Of a DNA stretch of 64,000 nt, positions 51,136 to 60,016 are shown piece after piece. Made by a program: the position numbers and the translations under genes. This stretch comes from Caloramator proteoclasticus DSM 10124. GTDB taxonomy: Bacteria > Bacillota > Clostridia > Clostridiales > Caloramatoraceae. A model generated the notes under the pieces. It worked only from the letters and a program-made list of their open reading frames with translations, was not told the origin of the DNA and ran no database searches. The stretch is taken from assembly GCF_900129265.1 (NCBI RefSeq), contig NZ_FQVG01000002.1, forward strand, positions 54,769 to 118,768, written 5' to 3'. The first letter of the stretch is position 1; the number at the start of each line of letters is the position of its first letter.

Positions 51136-51474
51136 TCAAAGTTTTTTATAAACAAATATTGAATCCATAGGTTCTTTTATAGCGTATTTTTCATTTACCA
51201 TTTTTTGTTCTTTTATTTTTTTTAAGTCTATTTTTATTTGTTTATATTTTTCATCCAATAATTTTTTAGCAAAATTATCTAATTCTAATATATTTAACTC
51301 CTCAACTATTTTTTTTAAATCCTTTTTGTTTTCAACCTCATCAATTTTTTTTATTAGTATATCGCGTTTTTCTAACAACTCATTTAAAAGGTCAAATTCC
51401 TCTTTTTCAAGTGCCTTTATTATGTCTTCAGTTATACATTTATATTCAATAAATAAATCAAAAATATTTATCAT
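51136..51474 (-). CDS. fliT: FliT-like flagellar chaperone
   Basis: A 112-residue, highly charged helical protein (DLFIEYKCITEDIIKALEKE, FDLLNELLEKRDILIKKIDE) matching the FliT helix pattern with the E-x-x-D/E-x-L-x-x-L-L-x-x-R-x-x-L-I-x-x-I/L core. FliT binds the filament cap FliD before export. It overlaps the fliD stop, so the chaperone is coupled to its likely client. A hairpin follows. Confidence 0.75.
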   Translation of the reverse strand: MINIFDLFIEYKCITEDIIKALEKEEFDLLNELLEKRDILIKKIDEVENKKDLKKIVEELNILELDNFAKKLLDEKYKQIKIDLKKIKEQKMVNEKYAIKEPMDSIFVYKKL

Positions 51475-53027
51475 TTAAACATCGCTCCTAATTGAGATGA
51501 AAGCCAAGCTGATTGATCATTATACTTTTGCATTGCCTTCTCTAATTTAGCAAACTGTTGATAATATTTATTTTCCTTATCAAATAGCTTTTTGTTTAAA
51601 TCCTCTATAATTCTGTCCTTTTGCTGTAATTCCTTATATAATATATTATTAAACTCACTAAAGTCTCCCTTTAAACCTGCCTTTTCAAGTAAAGCACCCT
51701 TTTTACCTGATGAGTTTCTTGTTGTTCTTATATTATCTTCAAGAATATCCTTAAGTCTTTGGAAAATTCCTATTTCACTATTTCTATCTCCCCTACCTGT
51801 ATATGTTTTATTTGGATCATAGGCAATTGAGGAGGTTTTTGTTAATAGATTTAACACATCATCTGGTCTATTTTCCAAAGCAGCTTTTAATTTTGACTCA
51901 TCAATAATTATTTTTCCTTTTTGTGTGTAATCACTTGATGTTGAAAGACCAATTTCTTGTATAGAAATACCTGAATCCTTAAGTGGTTCAAAAAAGGCTT
52001 GTCTTAAATTATAAACTAAATCTTGCAACATACTATCTCCCTTTAAAAGACCTTCTTTAGCCTTCTCTTCCCACTTCTTTATTTCATCTTCCTTCATTTC
52101 CTTCCTTTGTTCATCTGTTAAGGGTCTATATGAATATGCCCTTTTTTCTGAAATCTTTTTATTTATTTTATCTATAATTTCGTTATACTTTTCTACAAAT
52201 TCCTTTATTTTATCTATTGCAGGTTTAGAGTTTACCCCTACAGAAAATTTAATAGTATCTGTTGTAGATTCATTTAAGGTAAATGTTAGTCCATCAATTG
52301 TAAAGGTATTATTTGATTTTGTAACTGAAGTATAATCTGAAGCACCAGGAGTTTTTATTTGGAAACTTGCATCTTCGCCGTTGTCAGATGTTCCATCTGT
52401 AATTCCTAATAAATCATTAGCCCCATTTATAGTTATTGTTGATTCACTTCCTGTCTTTGCAGTTTCAATTGTAATCTTTTTAGTAATTTCACTATAGTAT
52501 GCCTTTAACTGTCCATTGGATTTTGTATTAATGGCTGTTATTATATCTTTATATGTTTTATATGTTTTATCTGAACCATATTCTATTTCTATAGGTGTTG
52601 AATCGTTGTATCTTATACTAAGAGAGCCACTACTACTAACTTCAGTGCTTATGTCAGGTATTTCCTTGGACTGCACTTTAGCCGTTTGAGCCAATGTTAT
52701 ATCTTTTATTTCATACTGTCCTGCCCTTGCACTTGCTGTTGCTGTAACCTTTACTGCAGATGTTGAAGTTGACATATTAACACTATAGGGTGATAGACTA
52801 TTTGGAGATAATATATATTTTTCTGGACTTAATACATCAAAGTATGTCTTTTTAAATGTATTTAAGTCCCCTATTATTTCTCTATATAAATCCTGTCTCC
52901 ATTGTATTATCTGTCTATCCTGCTTTACTTTGTCAACCTTAGTTCTTTCTGCCTGCATAAGCTGTTTAACCATATTGTCAACATCAAGGCCTGTTGCAAG
53001 TCCTGTAATCCTTAGGGTGCTTGGCAT
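51471..53027 (-). CDS. fliD: Flagellar filament cap protein FliD
   Basis: A 518-residue cap protein. RITGLATGLDVDNMVKQLMQ is the conserved N-terminal export/coil segment; the middle (about 70-330) is a beta-rich exposed domain with many Ser/Thr; the C-terminus (IIEDLNKKLFDKENKYYQQF, LEKAMQKYNDQSAWLSSQLG) is the second half of the coil. GGAGGGG precedes the ATG. Length is typical for Firmicutes. Confidence 0.95.
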   Translation of the reverse strand: MPSTLRITGLATGLDVDNMVKQLMQAERTKVDKVKQDRQIIQWRQDLYREIIGDLNTFKKTYFDVLSPEKYILSPNSLSPYSVNMSTSTSAVKVTATASARAGQYEIKDITLAQTAKVQSKEIPDISTEVSSSGSLSIRYNDSTPIEIEYGSDKTYKTYKDIITAINTKSNGQLKAYYSEITKKITIETAKTGSESTITINGANDLLGITDGTSDNGEDASFQIKTPGASDYTSVTKSNNTFTIDGLTFTLNESTTDTIKFSVGVNSKPAIDKIKEFVEKYNEIIDKINKKISEKRAYSYRPLTDEQRKEMKEDEIKKWEEKAKEGLLKGDSMLQDLVYNLRQAFFEPLKDSGISIQEIGLSTSSDYTQKGKIIIDESKLKAALENRPDDVLNLLTKTSSIAYDPNKTYTGRGDRNSEIGIFQRLKDILEDNIRTTRNSSGKKGALLEKAGLKGDFSEFNNILYKELQQKDRIIEDLNKKLFDKENKYYQQFAKLEKAMQKYNDQSAWLSSQLGAMFK

Positions 53028-53029
53028 AA

Positions 53030-53251
53030 TTACCCCTCCCTTATTAGTCTTTTTATAATATCCTCTGTATCTTTTAATGAGATTCTATTTTGTTCTTTGA
53101 CTTCTTCTATAAGCTCATATCTTACAACCCTTACATCTTTAGGTGCTTCAATTCCAATTTTGATATTGCCTTGATTATTTTCTAATATTGTTATTTCAAT
53201 ATTTTCACCGATTAAAATTTTTTCTCCTACTTTTCTTGTTAAAATGAGCAT
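53030..53251 (-). CDS. csrA: Carbon storage regulator CsrA
   Basis: A 73-residue RNA-binding repressor. MLILTRKVGEKILIGENIEI and VRVVRYELIEEVKEQN hold the conserved contacts, including the Arg of the RYEL/RxEI strand. In B. subtilis CsrA blocks flagellin translation and is antagonised by FliW. It overlaps fliW by 13 bases, the same fliW-csrA order and coupling. The C-terminal tail is slightly longer than in enterics. Confidence 0.96.
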   Translation of the reverse strand: MLILTRKVGEKILIGENIEITILENNQGNIKIGIEAPKDVRVVRYELIEEVKEQNRISLKDTEDIIKRLIREG

Positions 53252-53658
53252 GGTATCTCCTGCCTTATACTATATTTCTTCTCATTTAAAATAACCTGTT
53301 TGGCTTTATTATTTTTTACATTTATAACAATAGGAGCTAAAAGATTTACTGTTATTTTATCATCCCTAATTGTCATTACATTGAAAACTAAAACGTCTTC
53401 ATAACCATTTATTCCTAATAAATTAATCTCTTCATTTGAAAGTTCTATTTCATAATCTTTGAAATAATCCCAAGGATTAATCAATAGTAGACATATTTCC
53501 TTTTCATCTATGTTTTGTAAGCATTTTATATTTGAATCTTCTATATTTAGAATCACATAATTTTTATATTCTTCAAGACCAGGTATTCCATCCTCAAAAT
53601 TAATAATATCGTTATTATTTATATTTAAATCTCCAAAAAATTTAGTTGATATCTGCAT
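53239..53658 (-). CDS. fliW: Flagellar assembly factor FliW
   Basis: A 139-residue protein that binds CsrA and flagellin in turn and thus reports unassembled flagellin. FEDGIPGLEEYKNYVILNIE near the N-terminus and CLLLINPWDYFKDYEIELSN in the middle are FliW hallmarks. AGGAGATAG precedes the ATG. It lies just before csrA in the sigma-28 operon, between flgL and csrA. Confidence 0.95.
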   Translation of the reverse strand: MQISTKFFGDLNINNNDIINFEDGIPGLEEYKNYVILNIEDSNIKCLQNIDEKEICLLLINPWDYFKDYEIELSNEEINLLGINGYEDVLVFNVMTIRDDKITVNLLAPIVINVKNNKAKQVILNEKKYSIRQEIPCSF

Positions 53659-53667
53659 AACTATCTC

Positions 53668-54567
53668 CTACCTTAAAAAGTCTAATAAGCTTGGTTGTAG
53701 TATTTTTGCTCCAGTTTGTAGTGAAGCTTGATAAACACTTTCCATTACTTTATATTCCATAACCTTTTGTGCTATATCTATATCATAGGTTTTAGCAAGA
53801 AGCTGTGTCATATTAAATGTTTCCATATCATTCTTTTGCATCATATCCTCAAGTCTTTTTTGTTTAGCACCAACTTCAGCCCTTATTTTTAATATATTGT
53901 CCATCTCTTTATCTAAATTACCTAATTCGTCTGCTGCACTTTGATTATTGTTTAATTTATTTACTATATCTGTTATCACTTTAAATAACCCTACTTCACC
54001 TTGAGAATTTGAACCTGTCTCATTAAAGTCGCTTCCTTTAACTGATACATCAATATAAACACCAAAGGACATCTCCTTTTTTAATCCATCTTTTGAACCT
54101 TTATATTGTATATTGCCATTTGCATCCTTTACAAATGGAGGTTCTGTTGTATTGTCTCCACCAAATATATATCTTCCATCGTATGAGGTGTTTCCTATTT
54201 GCATAATTTGGTCCTTTAATTGTTCTATATGCTTTTTTAAAGCGTGCATTTCTGTTTCTGTATAACCACCATTACCGCTTTGAATAACCTTTTCACGCAC
54301 TGTTTGAAGTGCATCTCCTATTTGTCCCAGTGCCACATCTACAGTATCAAGCCATCCAATTCCTTCCTCTATATTCTTTTTATATCTTTCATTAGCTGCT
54401 ATTGATGCCTTAAGCTCCATCGTTCTTGCAACTTTAAAGGGGTCATCTGATGGTTTTTGTACTTCATGGCCAGATGATAATTGATTTTGAAGTTTTTGCA
54501 TCTCTTCTAAGTTTACCCTTACATTATTCAAAAAATTCTTTGAAAGCACTTTATTAGTAATACGCAT
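53668..54567 (-). CDS. flgL: Hook-filament junction protein FlgL
   Basis: A 299-residue flagellin-fold protein. MRITNKVLSKNFLNNVRVNL, QNQLSSGHEVQKPSDDPFKV and the C-terminal MTQLLAKTYDIDIAQKVMEY with VYQASLQTGAKILQPSLLDF are typical. The NTSYDGRYIFGG segment marks the start of the central domain. AGGTGATTAA precedes the ATG. It follows flgK by 8 bases. Confidence 0.94.
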   Translation of the reverse strand: MRITNKVLSKNFLNNVRVNLEEMQKLQNQLSSGHEVQKPSDDPFKVARTMELKASIAANERYKKNIEEGIGWLDTVDVALGQIGDALQTVREKVIQSGNGGYTETEMHALKKHIEQLKDQIMQIGNTSYDGRYIFGGDNTTEPPFVKDANGNIQYKGSKDGLKKEMSFGVYIDVSVKGSDFNETGSNSQGEVGLFKVITDIVNKLNNNQSAADELGNLDKEMDNILKIRAEVGAKQKRLEDMMQKNDMETFNMTQLLAKTYDIDIAQKVMEYKVMESVYQASLQTGAKILQPSLLDFLR

Positions 54568-54575
54568 TTAATCAC

Positions 54576-56360
54576 CTACCTTCTTAAAAGTCCATTAACA
54601 ACCACATCAAGAAGCTGGTCAATTACACTTATCATTTTAGCATTTGCCTCATAGGCTCTTTGAAATTGTAGCATATTAGTCATTTCCTCATCTATTGAAA
54701 CACCAGATACAGATTCTCTTCTTATTACAAGCTGGTCAACTAAATTCTCTTGGTTTTTAACCATTCTCTTTGCCTCTTGATTTGAAACTCCAAGTTCAGA
54801 TATAGTTCCCTTATAATACCCCTCTAATGTTGCACCAGATGCATTGCTCGTCATTTTTAAATTAGTTAAATCTAAGTTTACACCCTTTAAAGAACCTATA
54901 AAATCATTTCTATCATTTAGTTGTGTTATATTAAATCTTGTATTTCTAAGCTGTCCAATAAGGAGTGCTCTTTCTCCATTTCCTGCATTTGAACCTGCTT
55001 TACCTGCATTTATCTTATCTAATTTACCATTCTCAATATCGGCAACTAATTTTAAATTTTTAGCTGGAACATCATTTATCTCAGCAACATTATCAAAAAA
55101 ATTTCCAAAAGGAACTCCTTCGTTATTTGAACCATCATTATGAATGGTATTTACTGCAATTGCAATACCCTTTGCTAATTTATTAAGCTGATTTTTATAT
55201 TTATTTATTTCATCTGATAATGCCTCAAGTCCCTTAAAACTTCCATTGGCAAACTTTACTGGTTTTATTCCGCTCTCGCCTTCTAAATTAACATTAGGAT
55301 TTTTATTTTCCCCTGTTCCATAAAAAATATGAGGCATTATATTTAAAATTTTATTAGGATTATCTTTGTCCACTTGAAAATAATTTTGTAATTCTTTACT
55401 ATCATTAATTGTTACCTCTTGAGACTCAAATTGATTGTTAAAATCTCCATTTATATATCCCTTAAATTTTACTGTAATAGGGAAGTTAATGGTCTTTGGA
55501 AAATCCTTTTTGTTAATAGCATTATTATTTGAGTCTGTTATTACAGCATCACTTATAAAATACATAACCTTTTCTATTTTTGTATCTGTTATTAATTTAA
55601 CTTCTCTTGTTTTTGTCATTCCATTTTCATCTGTATATTCTTCATATCCATATAGTTCTATCCCATTATAATCTGTAGGCTTTGTTTTAATTGAAAGTCT
55701 TTCTGAAATCTTATCCAGCAATAAATCCCTTCTATCCATTAAATCATTTGGATTCTTTCCACCTATTGTTACAGCTTTAATCTGCTCATTCAAATCTGCA
55801 ATTTGTTTTAGCATACTAGAAACTTCAAAAACTTGATTTTGCATCAAATCTGATACACTAGATTCAATATCTTCAAGTTGTGTATAGTTATGTCTTACAC
55901 CTTCACAAAGTGCCATAGCATTACTTCTTACAAGTTCCCTTGAAGTTGAGCTTTCTGGGTTAGTAGCTAACCCCTGCCACGCATCCCAAAAGCGAGTTAA
56001 TAGTGTTCCTATACCTGTATCAGAAGGCTCAGTAAAAACTGTTTCTATTTGAGATAAAAACTGTTCTCTTGCCTTATAATTTTCAAGTGTACTTGTTTCT
56101 TTTCTTATATAAAAATCTAAAAATTCATCCCTTGACCTCGTTATACTATCAACCTTAACACCTGTTCCTATTTGACCTGGTTCTGCTGAGGTTGTCAATG
56201 ATGGCATACCAAATGGTGTTGTAGTTTTAAGATTTGCCCTTTGAACAGAATACCCCTCTGTATTGGCATTGGCTATGTTATGTGAAACAACGTGTAGTGA
56301 CGTTTGCTGCGCCTGCATTCCCCTCTTTGCAACATTAAATGTATTAAAAAGACCACTCAT
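54576..56360 (-). CDS. flgK: Hook-filament junction protein FlgK
   Basis: A 594-residue junction protein, with an N-terminal FNVAKRGMQAQQTSLHVVSH and NIANANTEGYSVQRANLK motif, and the C-terminal EEMTNMLQFQRAYEANAKMI with VIDQLLDVVVNGLL. The central region (about 250-400) is enlarged relative to shorter homologues. GGAGG precedes the ATG. It lies between flgN and flgL. Confidence 0.95.
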   Translation of the reverse strand: MSGLFNTFNVAKRGMQAQQTSLHVVSHNIANANTEGYSVQRANLKTTTPFGMPSLTTSAEPGQIGTGVKVDSITRSRDEFLDFYIRKETSTLENYKAREQFLSQIETVFTEPSDTGIGTLLTRFWDAWQGLATNPESSTSRELVRSNAMALCEGVRHNYTQLEDIESSVSDLMQNQVFEVSSMLKQIADLNEQIKAVTIGGKNPNDLMDRRDLLLDKISERLSIKTKPTDYNGIELYGYEEYTDENGMTKTREVKLITDTKIEKVMYFISDAVITDSNNNAINKKDFPKTINFPITVKFKGYINGDFNNQFESQEVTINDSKELQNYFQVDKDNPNKILNIMPHIFYGTGENKNPNVNLEGESGIKPVKFANGSFKGLEALSDEINKYKNQLNKLAKGIAIAVNTIHNDGSNNEGVPFGNFFDNVAEINDVPAKNLKLVADIENGKLDKINAGKAGSNAGNGERALLIGQLRNTRFNITQLNDRNDFIGSLKGVNLDLTNLKMTSNASGATLEGYYKGTISELGVSNQEAKRMVKNQENLVDQLVIRRESVSGVSIDEEMTNMLQFQRAYEANAKMISVIDQLLDVVVNGLLRR

Positions 56361-56372
56361 TTTATTTTCCTC

Positions 56373-56798
56373 CTATATTGTTGTATTAAATATGCTCTGT
56401 AGAGATTCATCTACCTTTCCCGTACCCTTGTATGTTACTATTTTATTTTCGTTACTTAATAGGTTTGTATACATTTTAATATAGGCTAAAGATTGCTTTG
56501 TAAGGAGCGAATTTAACTCATTTTTTTCTTTAATAGTCTCTGTTAATTTAATTATTTCTTCTATTAATTCTTGTTCAATTATACCTTCAGAAATTAGGTC
56601 ATTTGCAGTTTTACTACCGCATATTTCTTTTCTTTTTCTTTCAAGTTTGGATAACTCTAATGCTAAATTTTTCTTTTCTTCTATAATTGTAGGCAACTTT
56701 GATGCTTCGTTGTTTAAAAGTATTTTCCTTTCATCCTCTAATAAAATTTCAAAATTCTTTAATATATTTAGTTCAGATGTTAATATTTCCTTTATCAT
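56373..56798 (-). CDS. flgN: FlgN-family chaperone
   Basis: A 141-residue helical protein (LTSELNILKNFEILLEDERK, LPTIIEEKKNLALELSKLER) matching FlgN/YvyG, the export chaperone of FlgK and FlgL, which follow directly. AAGGGA lies about 11 bases before the ATG, a longer gap than usual. It follows flgM by 2 bases. Confidence 0.87.
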   Translation of the reverse strand: MIKEILTSELNILKNFEILLEDERKILLNNEASKLPTIIEEKKNLALELSKLERKRKEICGSKTANDLISEGIIEQELIEEIIKLTETIKEKNELNSLLTKQSLAYIKMYTNLLSNENKIVTYKGTGKVDESLQSIFNTTI

Positions 56799-56800
56799 AA

Positions 56801-57076
56801 TTATTCACATCCCTTTAATTCCTTTAATAATGATTTTGCTATTTTATCTGTATCAATGTCATATTTACTATTTTTTATTTGTTCCTTTATTCTATCAACT
56901 TTTTCATTAACTACATCATAATCCTTAGCAACACTTAAATATTTAGCTATTTCTTTACTAACATTGGAAATCTCAATTGAATCAGATCTATTAGCTTTAA
57001 CTGTATTGTTATTTTGGATAGTTCTATTATTTTTATATATGTTAATAATATTGCTTGTTGTAAAGTTAATTTTCAT
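56801..57076 (-). CDS. flgM: Anti-sigma-28 factor FlgM
   Basis: A 91-residue protein that binds sigma-28 and is exported once the hook is complete. The C-terminal half has DSIEISNVSKEIAKYLSVAK and RIKEQIKNSKYDIDTDKIAK followed by SLLKEL, the sigma-binding region. The N-terminal half is Asn-rich and disordered. ATG 57076 is 6 bases after GAGGTGG. Its own promoter is of sigma-28 type, giving the known feedback loop. Confidence 0.93.
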   Translation of the reverse strand: MKINFTTSNIINIYKNNRTIQNNNTVKANRSDSIEISNVSKEIAKYLSVAKDYDVVNEKVDRIKEQIKNSKYDIDTDKIAKSLLKELKGCE

Positions 57077-57096
57077 AATATACCACCTCATTATGA

Positions 57097-57123
57097 TTAT
57101 CGTAGTAAAAACATAAAACTTTA
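57097..57123 (-). promoter_or_regulatory. Sigma-28 promoter of the flgM-fliT operon
   Basis: On the minus strand TAAA (57120-57123), 15 bases, TACGATAA (57097-57104). The same TACGATAW -10 occurs at the flaG promoter. The -35 touches the end of the fliY terminator stem. Confidence 0.78.
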
Positions 57124-57170
57124 GAGTAAAAAGTCTGCAGTTTTATTTTCCCTGCAGACTTTTTACTCTT
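57120..57170 (-). terminator. Terminator of the che-fliM-fliY operon
   Basis: Positions 57123-57140 and 57152-57169 form a perfect 18-bp stem with an 11-base loop. The proximal arm encodes the last FliY residues; CTTTAAAG-type sequence with a short T run (GTTTTATGTTTTT) follows. Confidence 0.8.
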
Positions 57171-58240
57171 TCGGCATTACTAACTATACTTGTTATTCTT
57201 ACACCAAAATTTTCATCTATTACTACGACTTCACCTAAAGCAACTTTTTTACCATTTACTAAAATTTCAACAGGTTCTTCTGTTAATTTATCAAGTTCAA
57301 CTAATGAGCCAACAGACAGTTCGAGTATATCTTTTATTGTCTTTTTTGTTCTACCTAATACGACTGATATTTCAAGAGGAACATCAAGAATTAGATCAAT
57401 ATTTTTAACTTCATTAGTTGCAATTGGAGTAAGTGGTGCAAATTCAGCCTTTTGAACATTATATTGTGGTTTATTATACTCGTGCGGTGTATATTCTACT
57501 TGTTGAGCATTTGTGTTAGTATCAATAAAGTAGTTTTCAACATTTGCTTCATTATCAAAAATTTGTTTTTGTTCTTCAACTTTATTCTCTTCTGTACCAG
57601 TTAATTTATTTATTATCATTTTGGCTGTTTGTATGGGTAGCAGTAACATTATTTCACTATCTACTAACGCATCAATAGTAAGTCTAAAGGAAATCTTTAC
57701 TATATCATCATCCTCTGATATTTTTTCAGATAGTTTGTTATTTTTCTCATCCCAAACCGATGCATAAGGAGGTGAAATATTAATTGGCATATTTAACATT
57801 TGTGATAATGACGTAGCAGATGAACCTATCATTTGGTTCATTGCTTCAGACACAGCACTTATTTCAATTTCCGATAAAGTGTCTGCTTTTCTTGTACCAT
57901 CACCACCCATCATTAAATCAGCTATAACTATTGCATCGGTTATTTTAATTAATAATAGATTTGCACCAATTAAACCTTCAATATATTCAACTTCAACAGA
58001 TATAATAGGAACATCAAATTCTTTTTTCATCTTGCGTAATGAAGTTATACTAACTCTTGGCGTAGTAATATTAACCATTCTATTAATTATTGTAGAGAGA
58101 GCTGTTGAAGCTGATCCCATCGAAATATTACCAATTTCGCCTAACAAATCCTTATCAGTTTCAGAAATTGTTTCTTTTTGTGTAAAACCTCCATTTAAAA
58201 GAGCATCTATTTCCTCTTGTGAAAGTAGTCCATCATTCAT
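57143..58240 (-). CDS. fliY: Flagellar switch phosphatase FliY
   Basis: A 365-residue rotor protein with three parts. The N-terminal peptide MNDGLLSQEEIDALLNGG binds phospho-CheY. A CheC-like phosphatase domain carries two active sites (DLLGEIGNISMGSASTALST and EIEISAVSEAMNQMIGSSAT). The C-terminal SpoA/FliN domain has DVPLEISVVLGRTKKTIKDI and LDKLTEEPVEILVNGKKVAL. It replaces FliN in Bacillus and Clostridia. ATG 58240 overlaps the fliM stop by 8 bases; an ATG at 58252 lacks a good ribosome site. Confidence 0.95.
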   Translation of the reverse strand: MNDGLLSQEEIDALLNGGFTQKETISETDKDLLGEIGNISMGSASTALSTIINRMVNITTPRVSITSLRKMKKEFDVPIISVEVEYIEGLIGANLLLIKITDAIVIADLMMGGDGTRKADTLSEIEISAVSEAMNQMIGSSATSLSQMLNMPINISPPYASVWDEKNNKLSEKISEDDDIVKISFRLTIDALVDSEIMLLLPIQTAKMIINKLTGTEENKVEEQKQIFDNEANVENYFIDTNTNAQQVEYTPHEYNKPQYNVQKAEFAPLTPIATNEVKNIDLILDVPLEISVVLGRTKKTIKDILELSVGSLVELDKLTEEPVEILVNGKKVALGEVVVIDENFGVRITSIVSNAERVKSLQGK

Positions 58241-59222
58241 AATCTTCCACATCCTTATCTATAATTTCTGCTATTTGTATACCCATTTTTTTACCGATAA
58301 CACCAGGATATACTTTGTAATGTAAGTTATCTTCAATATAATAATTTAATGTACCGTTAATTTTTGTATTAAGTTTAATACAATCACCTACTGTTAAATT
58401 TAAAAAGTCTTGAACTGAAATTATTGATCTACCCAATTCAACGTGTGAGTCAACTTCTACATTCATAATATTTTTTTCAAGCTTTTTAGTTACTTCAATA
58501 TCTGATTCAGTCTTTATATTAGATCTGTATTGTATAACAAGTTTATCTATAAATTTTTCTACTGATATATAAGGAATACACATGTTAATAAAACTTTGAT
58601 TATTATTTATCTGAACTTGCATTGTTATAAGTTCAACAGGTTCATTTGGTGCTAAAAATTGGTTTAAAACAGGGTTTGTTTCTAAGGAATCAATCTTTGG
58701 TTCTACTTCTATGATATCTTCCCAAGCAAGTTTTAGCCCCTCAAGCATTTTATAGTTTATTTTTTTAATAATATTTTTTTCAATTTCCGTAAATTCTCTA
58801 ACCTTAATAAGTTCTTTGCCTTCACCACCGAACATAATATCTATAGTTTGAAATACAAACTGAGGACTTGTTTCAAATAAAAATAATCCATTAAAGGGTT
58901 CTAAATAATAGGATATAAGTATAGTTGGATTAGATATAGAATGAATAAATTCTTCATATGTTATTTGTTCAGTGGATATAACTTTAATTTGTACAGATGT
59001 TCTTAGGTTTGCTGTCAAATAATTCGAAGCTATTCTGGCAAAATTTTCATGAACCATTTCCAATGTCTTAACGTGTTCCTTTGAAAACTTATTAGGTCTT
59101 TTAAAATCATATTTTTTTACTTTTTGTTTAGTTTCCTCTGTTTTTTCCTCAAGACTTAATTCACCTGAACTTAAGGCAGACAGGAGGGCATCAATTTCAC
59201 TTTGAGATAATATTTCTCCCAT
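58233..59222 (-). CDS. fliM: Flagellar motor switch protein FliM
   Basis: A 329-residue rotor protein. The CheY-P-binding peptide is LSQSEIDALLSAL. The middle is a CheC-like fold without the phosphatase residues, with RPNKFSKEHVKTLEMVHENF. The C-terminal SpoA domain has VDSHVELGRSIISVQDFLNL. GGAGGG precedes the ATG. It is followed by fliY as in Bacillus. Confidence 0.96.
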   Translation of the reverse strand: MGEILSQSEIDALLSALSSGELSLEEKTEETKQKVKKYDFKRPNKFSKEHVKTLEMVHENFARIASNYLTANLRTSVQIKVISTEQITYEEFIHSISNPTILISYYLEPFNGLFLFETSPQFVFQTIDIMFGGEGKELIKVREFTEIEKNIIKKINYKMLEGLKLAWEDIIEVEPKIDSLETNPVLNQFLAPNEPVELITMQVQINNNQSFINMCIPYISVEKFIDKLVIQYRSNIKTESDIEVTKKLEKNIMNVEVDSHVELGRSIISVQDFLNLTVGDCIKLNTKINGTLNYYIEDNLHYKVYPGVIGKKMGIQIAEIIDKDVEDYE

Positions 59223-59235
59223 CTTATCCCTCCTA

Positions 59236-59625
59236 TTACTTTATCAAATTTTCACCGTCTAATAATGTTACAATATAATCTTTAAAATTAATAACTCCTC
59301 TTGTTAACGTATTTTCATTATTTATTTTTTCAAGCATATCATCAGTAATATCAACAACCTCTTGAACACTGTCAACCATAAGTCCAACTTTTTCCTCTTG
59401 TACTTCTACAATAATAATATTTTCCTGAACTTTTTCAGAATCTACATTTAAATATTTTTTTAAATCAATCACAGAAATTATATTTCCTCTTAAATTTGCA
59501 AGACCCCTTATATAATATGGAGCTTTAGGAACATAAGTTATATTCATCATTTTTTCTATTCCATGAACAAGTCTTGTTTCTAAAGCAAATCTTTCTTTAC
59601 CAATATTAAAAATAACTACTTGCAT
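59236..59625 (-). CDS. cheW: Chemotaxis coupling protein CheW
   Basis: A 129-residue adaptor linking receptors to CheA. VVIFNIGKERFALETRLVHG and GLANLRGNIISVIDLKKYLN are CheW signatures, ending VVDITDDMLEKINNEN and a LLDGENLI segment. It is somewhat short but complete over the two beta-barrel halves. AAGGAG precedes the ATG. Confidence 0.94.
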   Translation of the reverse strand: MQVVIFNIGKERFALETRLVHGIEKMMNITYVPKAPYYIRGLANLRGNIISVIDLKKYLNVDSEKVQENIIIVEVQEEKVGLMVDSVQEVVDITDDMLEKINNENTLTRGVINFKDYIVTLLDGENLIK

Positions 59626-59639
59626 TTCTAATCAACTCC

Positions 59640-59999
59640 TTAACCAAGCACCTTCTTTAAGGCTTCTAAAACTCTCTCTGGTTGGAATGGTTTTACGATA
59701 AAGTCTCTTGCTCCTGACTTTATTGCTTCCATAACCATTGCTTGTTGTCCCATTGCTGAGCACATAATTATTTTAGCATTAGGATCAAAGGCTTTAATCT
59801 CTTTAACTGCTTGAATTCCATCCATCTCAGGCATTGTTATATCCATTGTAACAACATCAGGTTTTTCTAATTTATATATTTCAACCGCTTTAGCACCATT
59901 TGGAGCTTCGCCTATTACTTCATAACCATTTTTTGTTAGTATGTCCTTTAGCATCATTCTCATAAAAGCTGCATCGTCAACTATTAATACTCTTGCCAT
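59640..59999 (-). CDS. cheY: Chemotaxis response regulator CheY
   Basis: A 119-residue single receiver domain. Acidic Asp8-Asp9, phospho-acceptor Asp53 in VVTMDITMPEMDG, Ser81 and Lys103 in DFIVKPF are all present. Phospho-CheY binds FliM/FliY to alter rotation. GGGAGG precedes the ATG. It lies between cheC and cheW. Confidence 0.97.
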   Translation of the reverse strand: MARVLIVDDAAFMRMMLKDILTKNGYEVIGEAPNGAKAVEIYKLEKPDVVTMDITMPEMDGIQAVKEIKAFDPNAKIIMCSAMGQQAMVMEAIKSGARDFIVKPFQPERVLEALKKVLG

Positions 60000-60016
60000 T
60001 TTAATTCCTCCCTTAA

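Noticed and set aside
51006..51155. N-terminal extension of FlaG by 50 residues
   Set aside because: The extension runs across the sigma-28 promoter and has no ribosome site at its start, while ATG 51005 has one.
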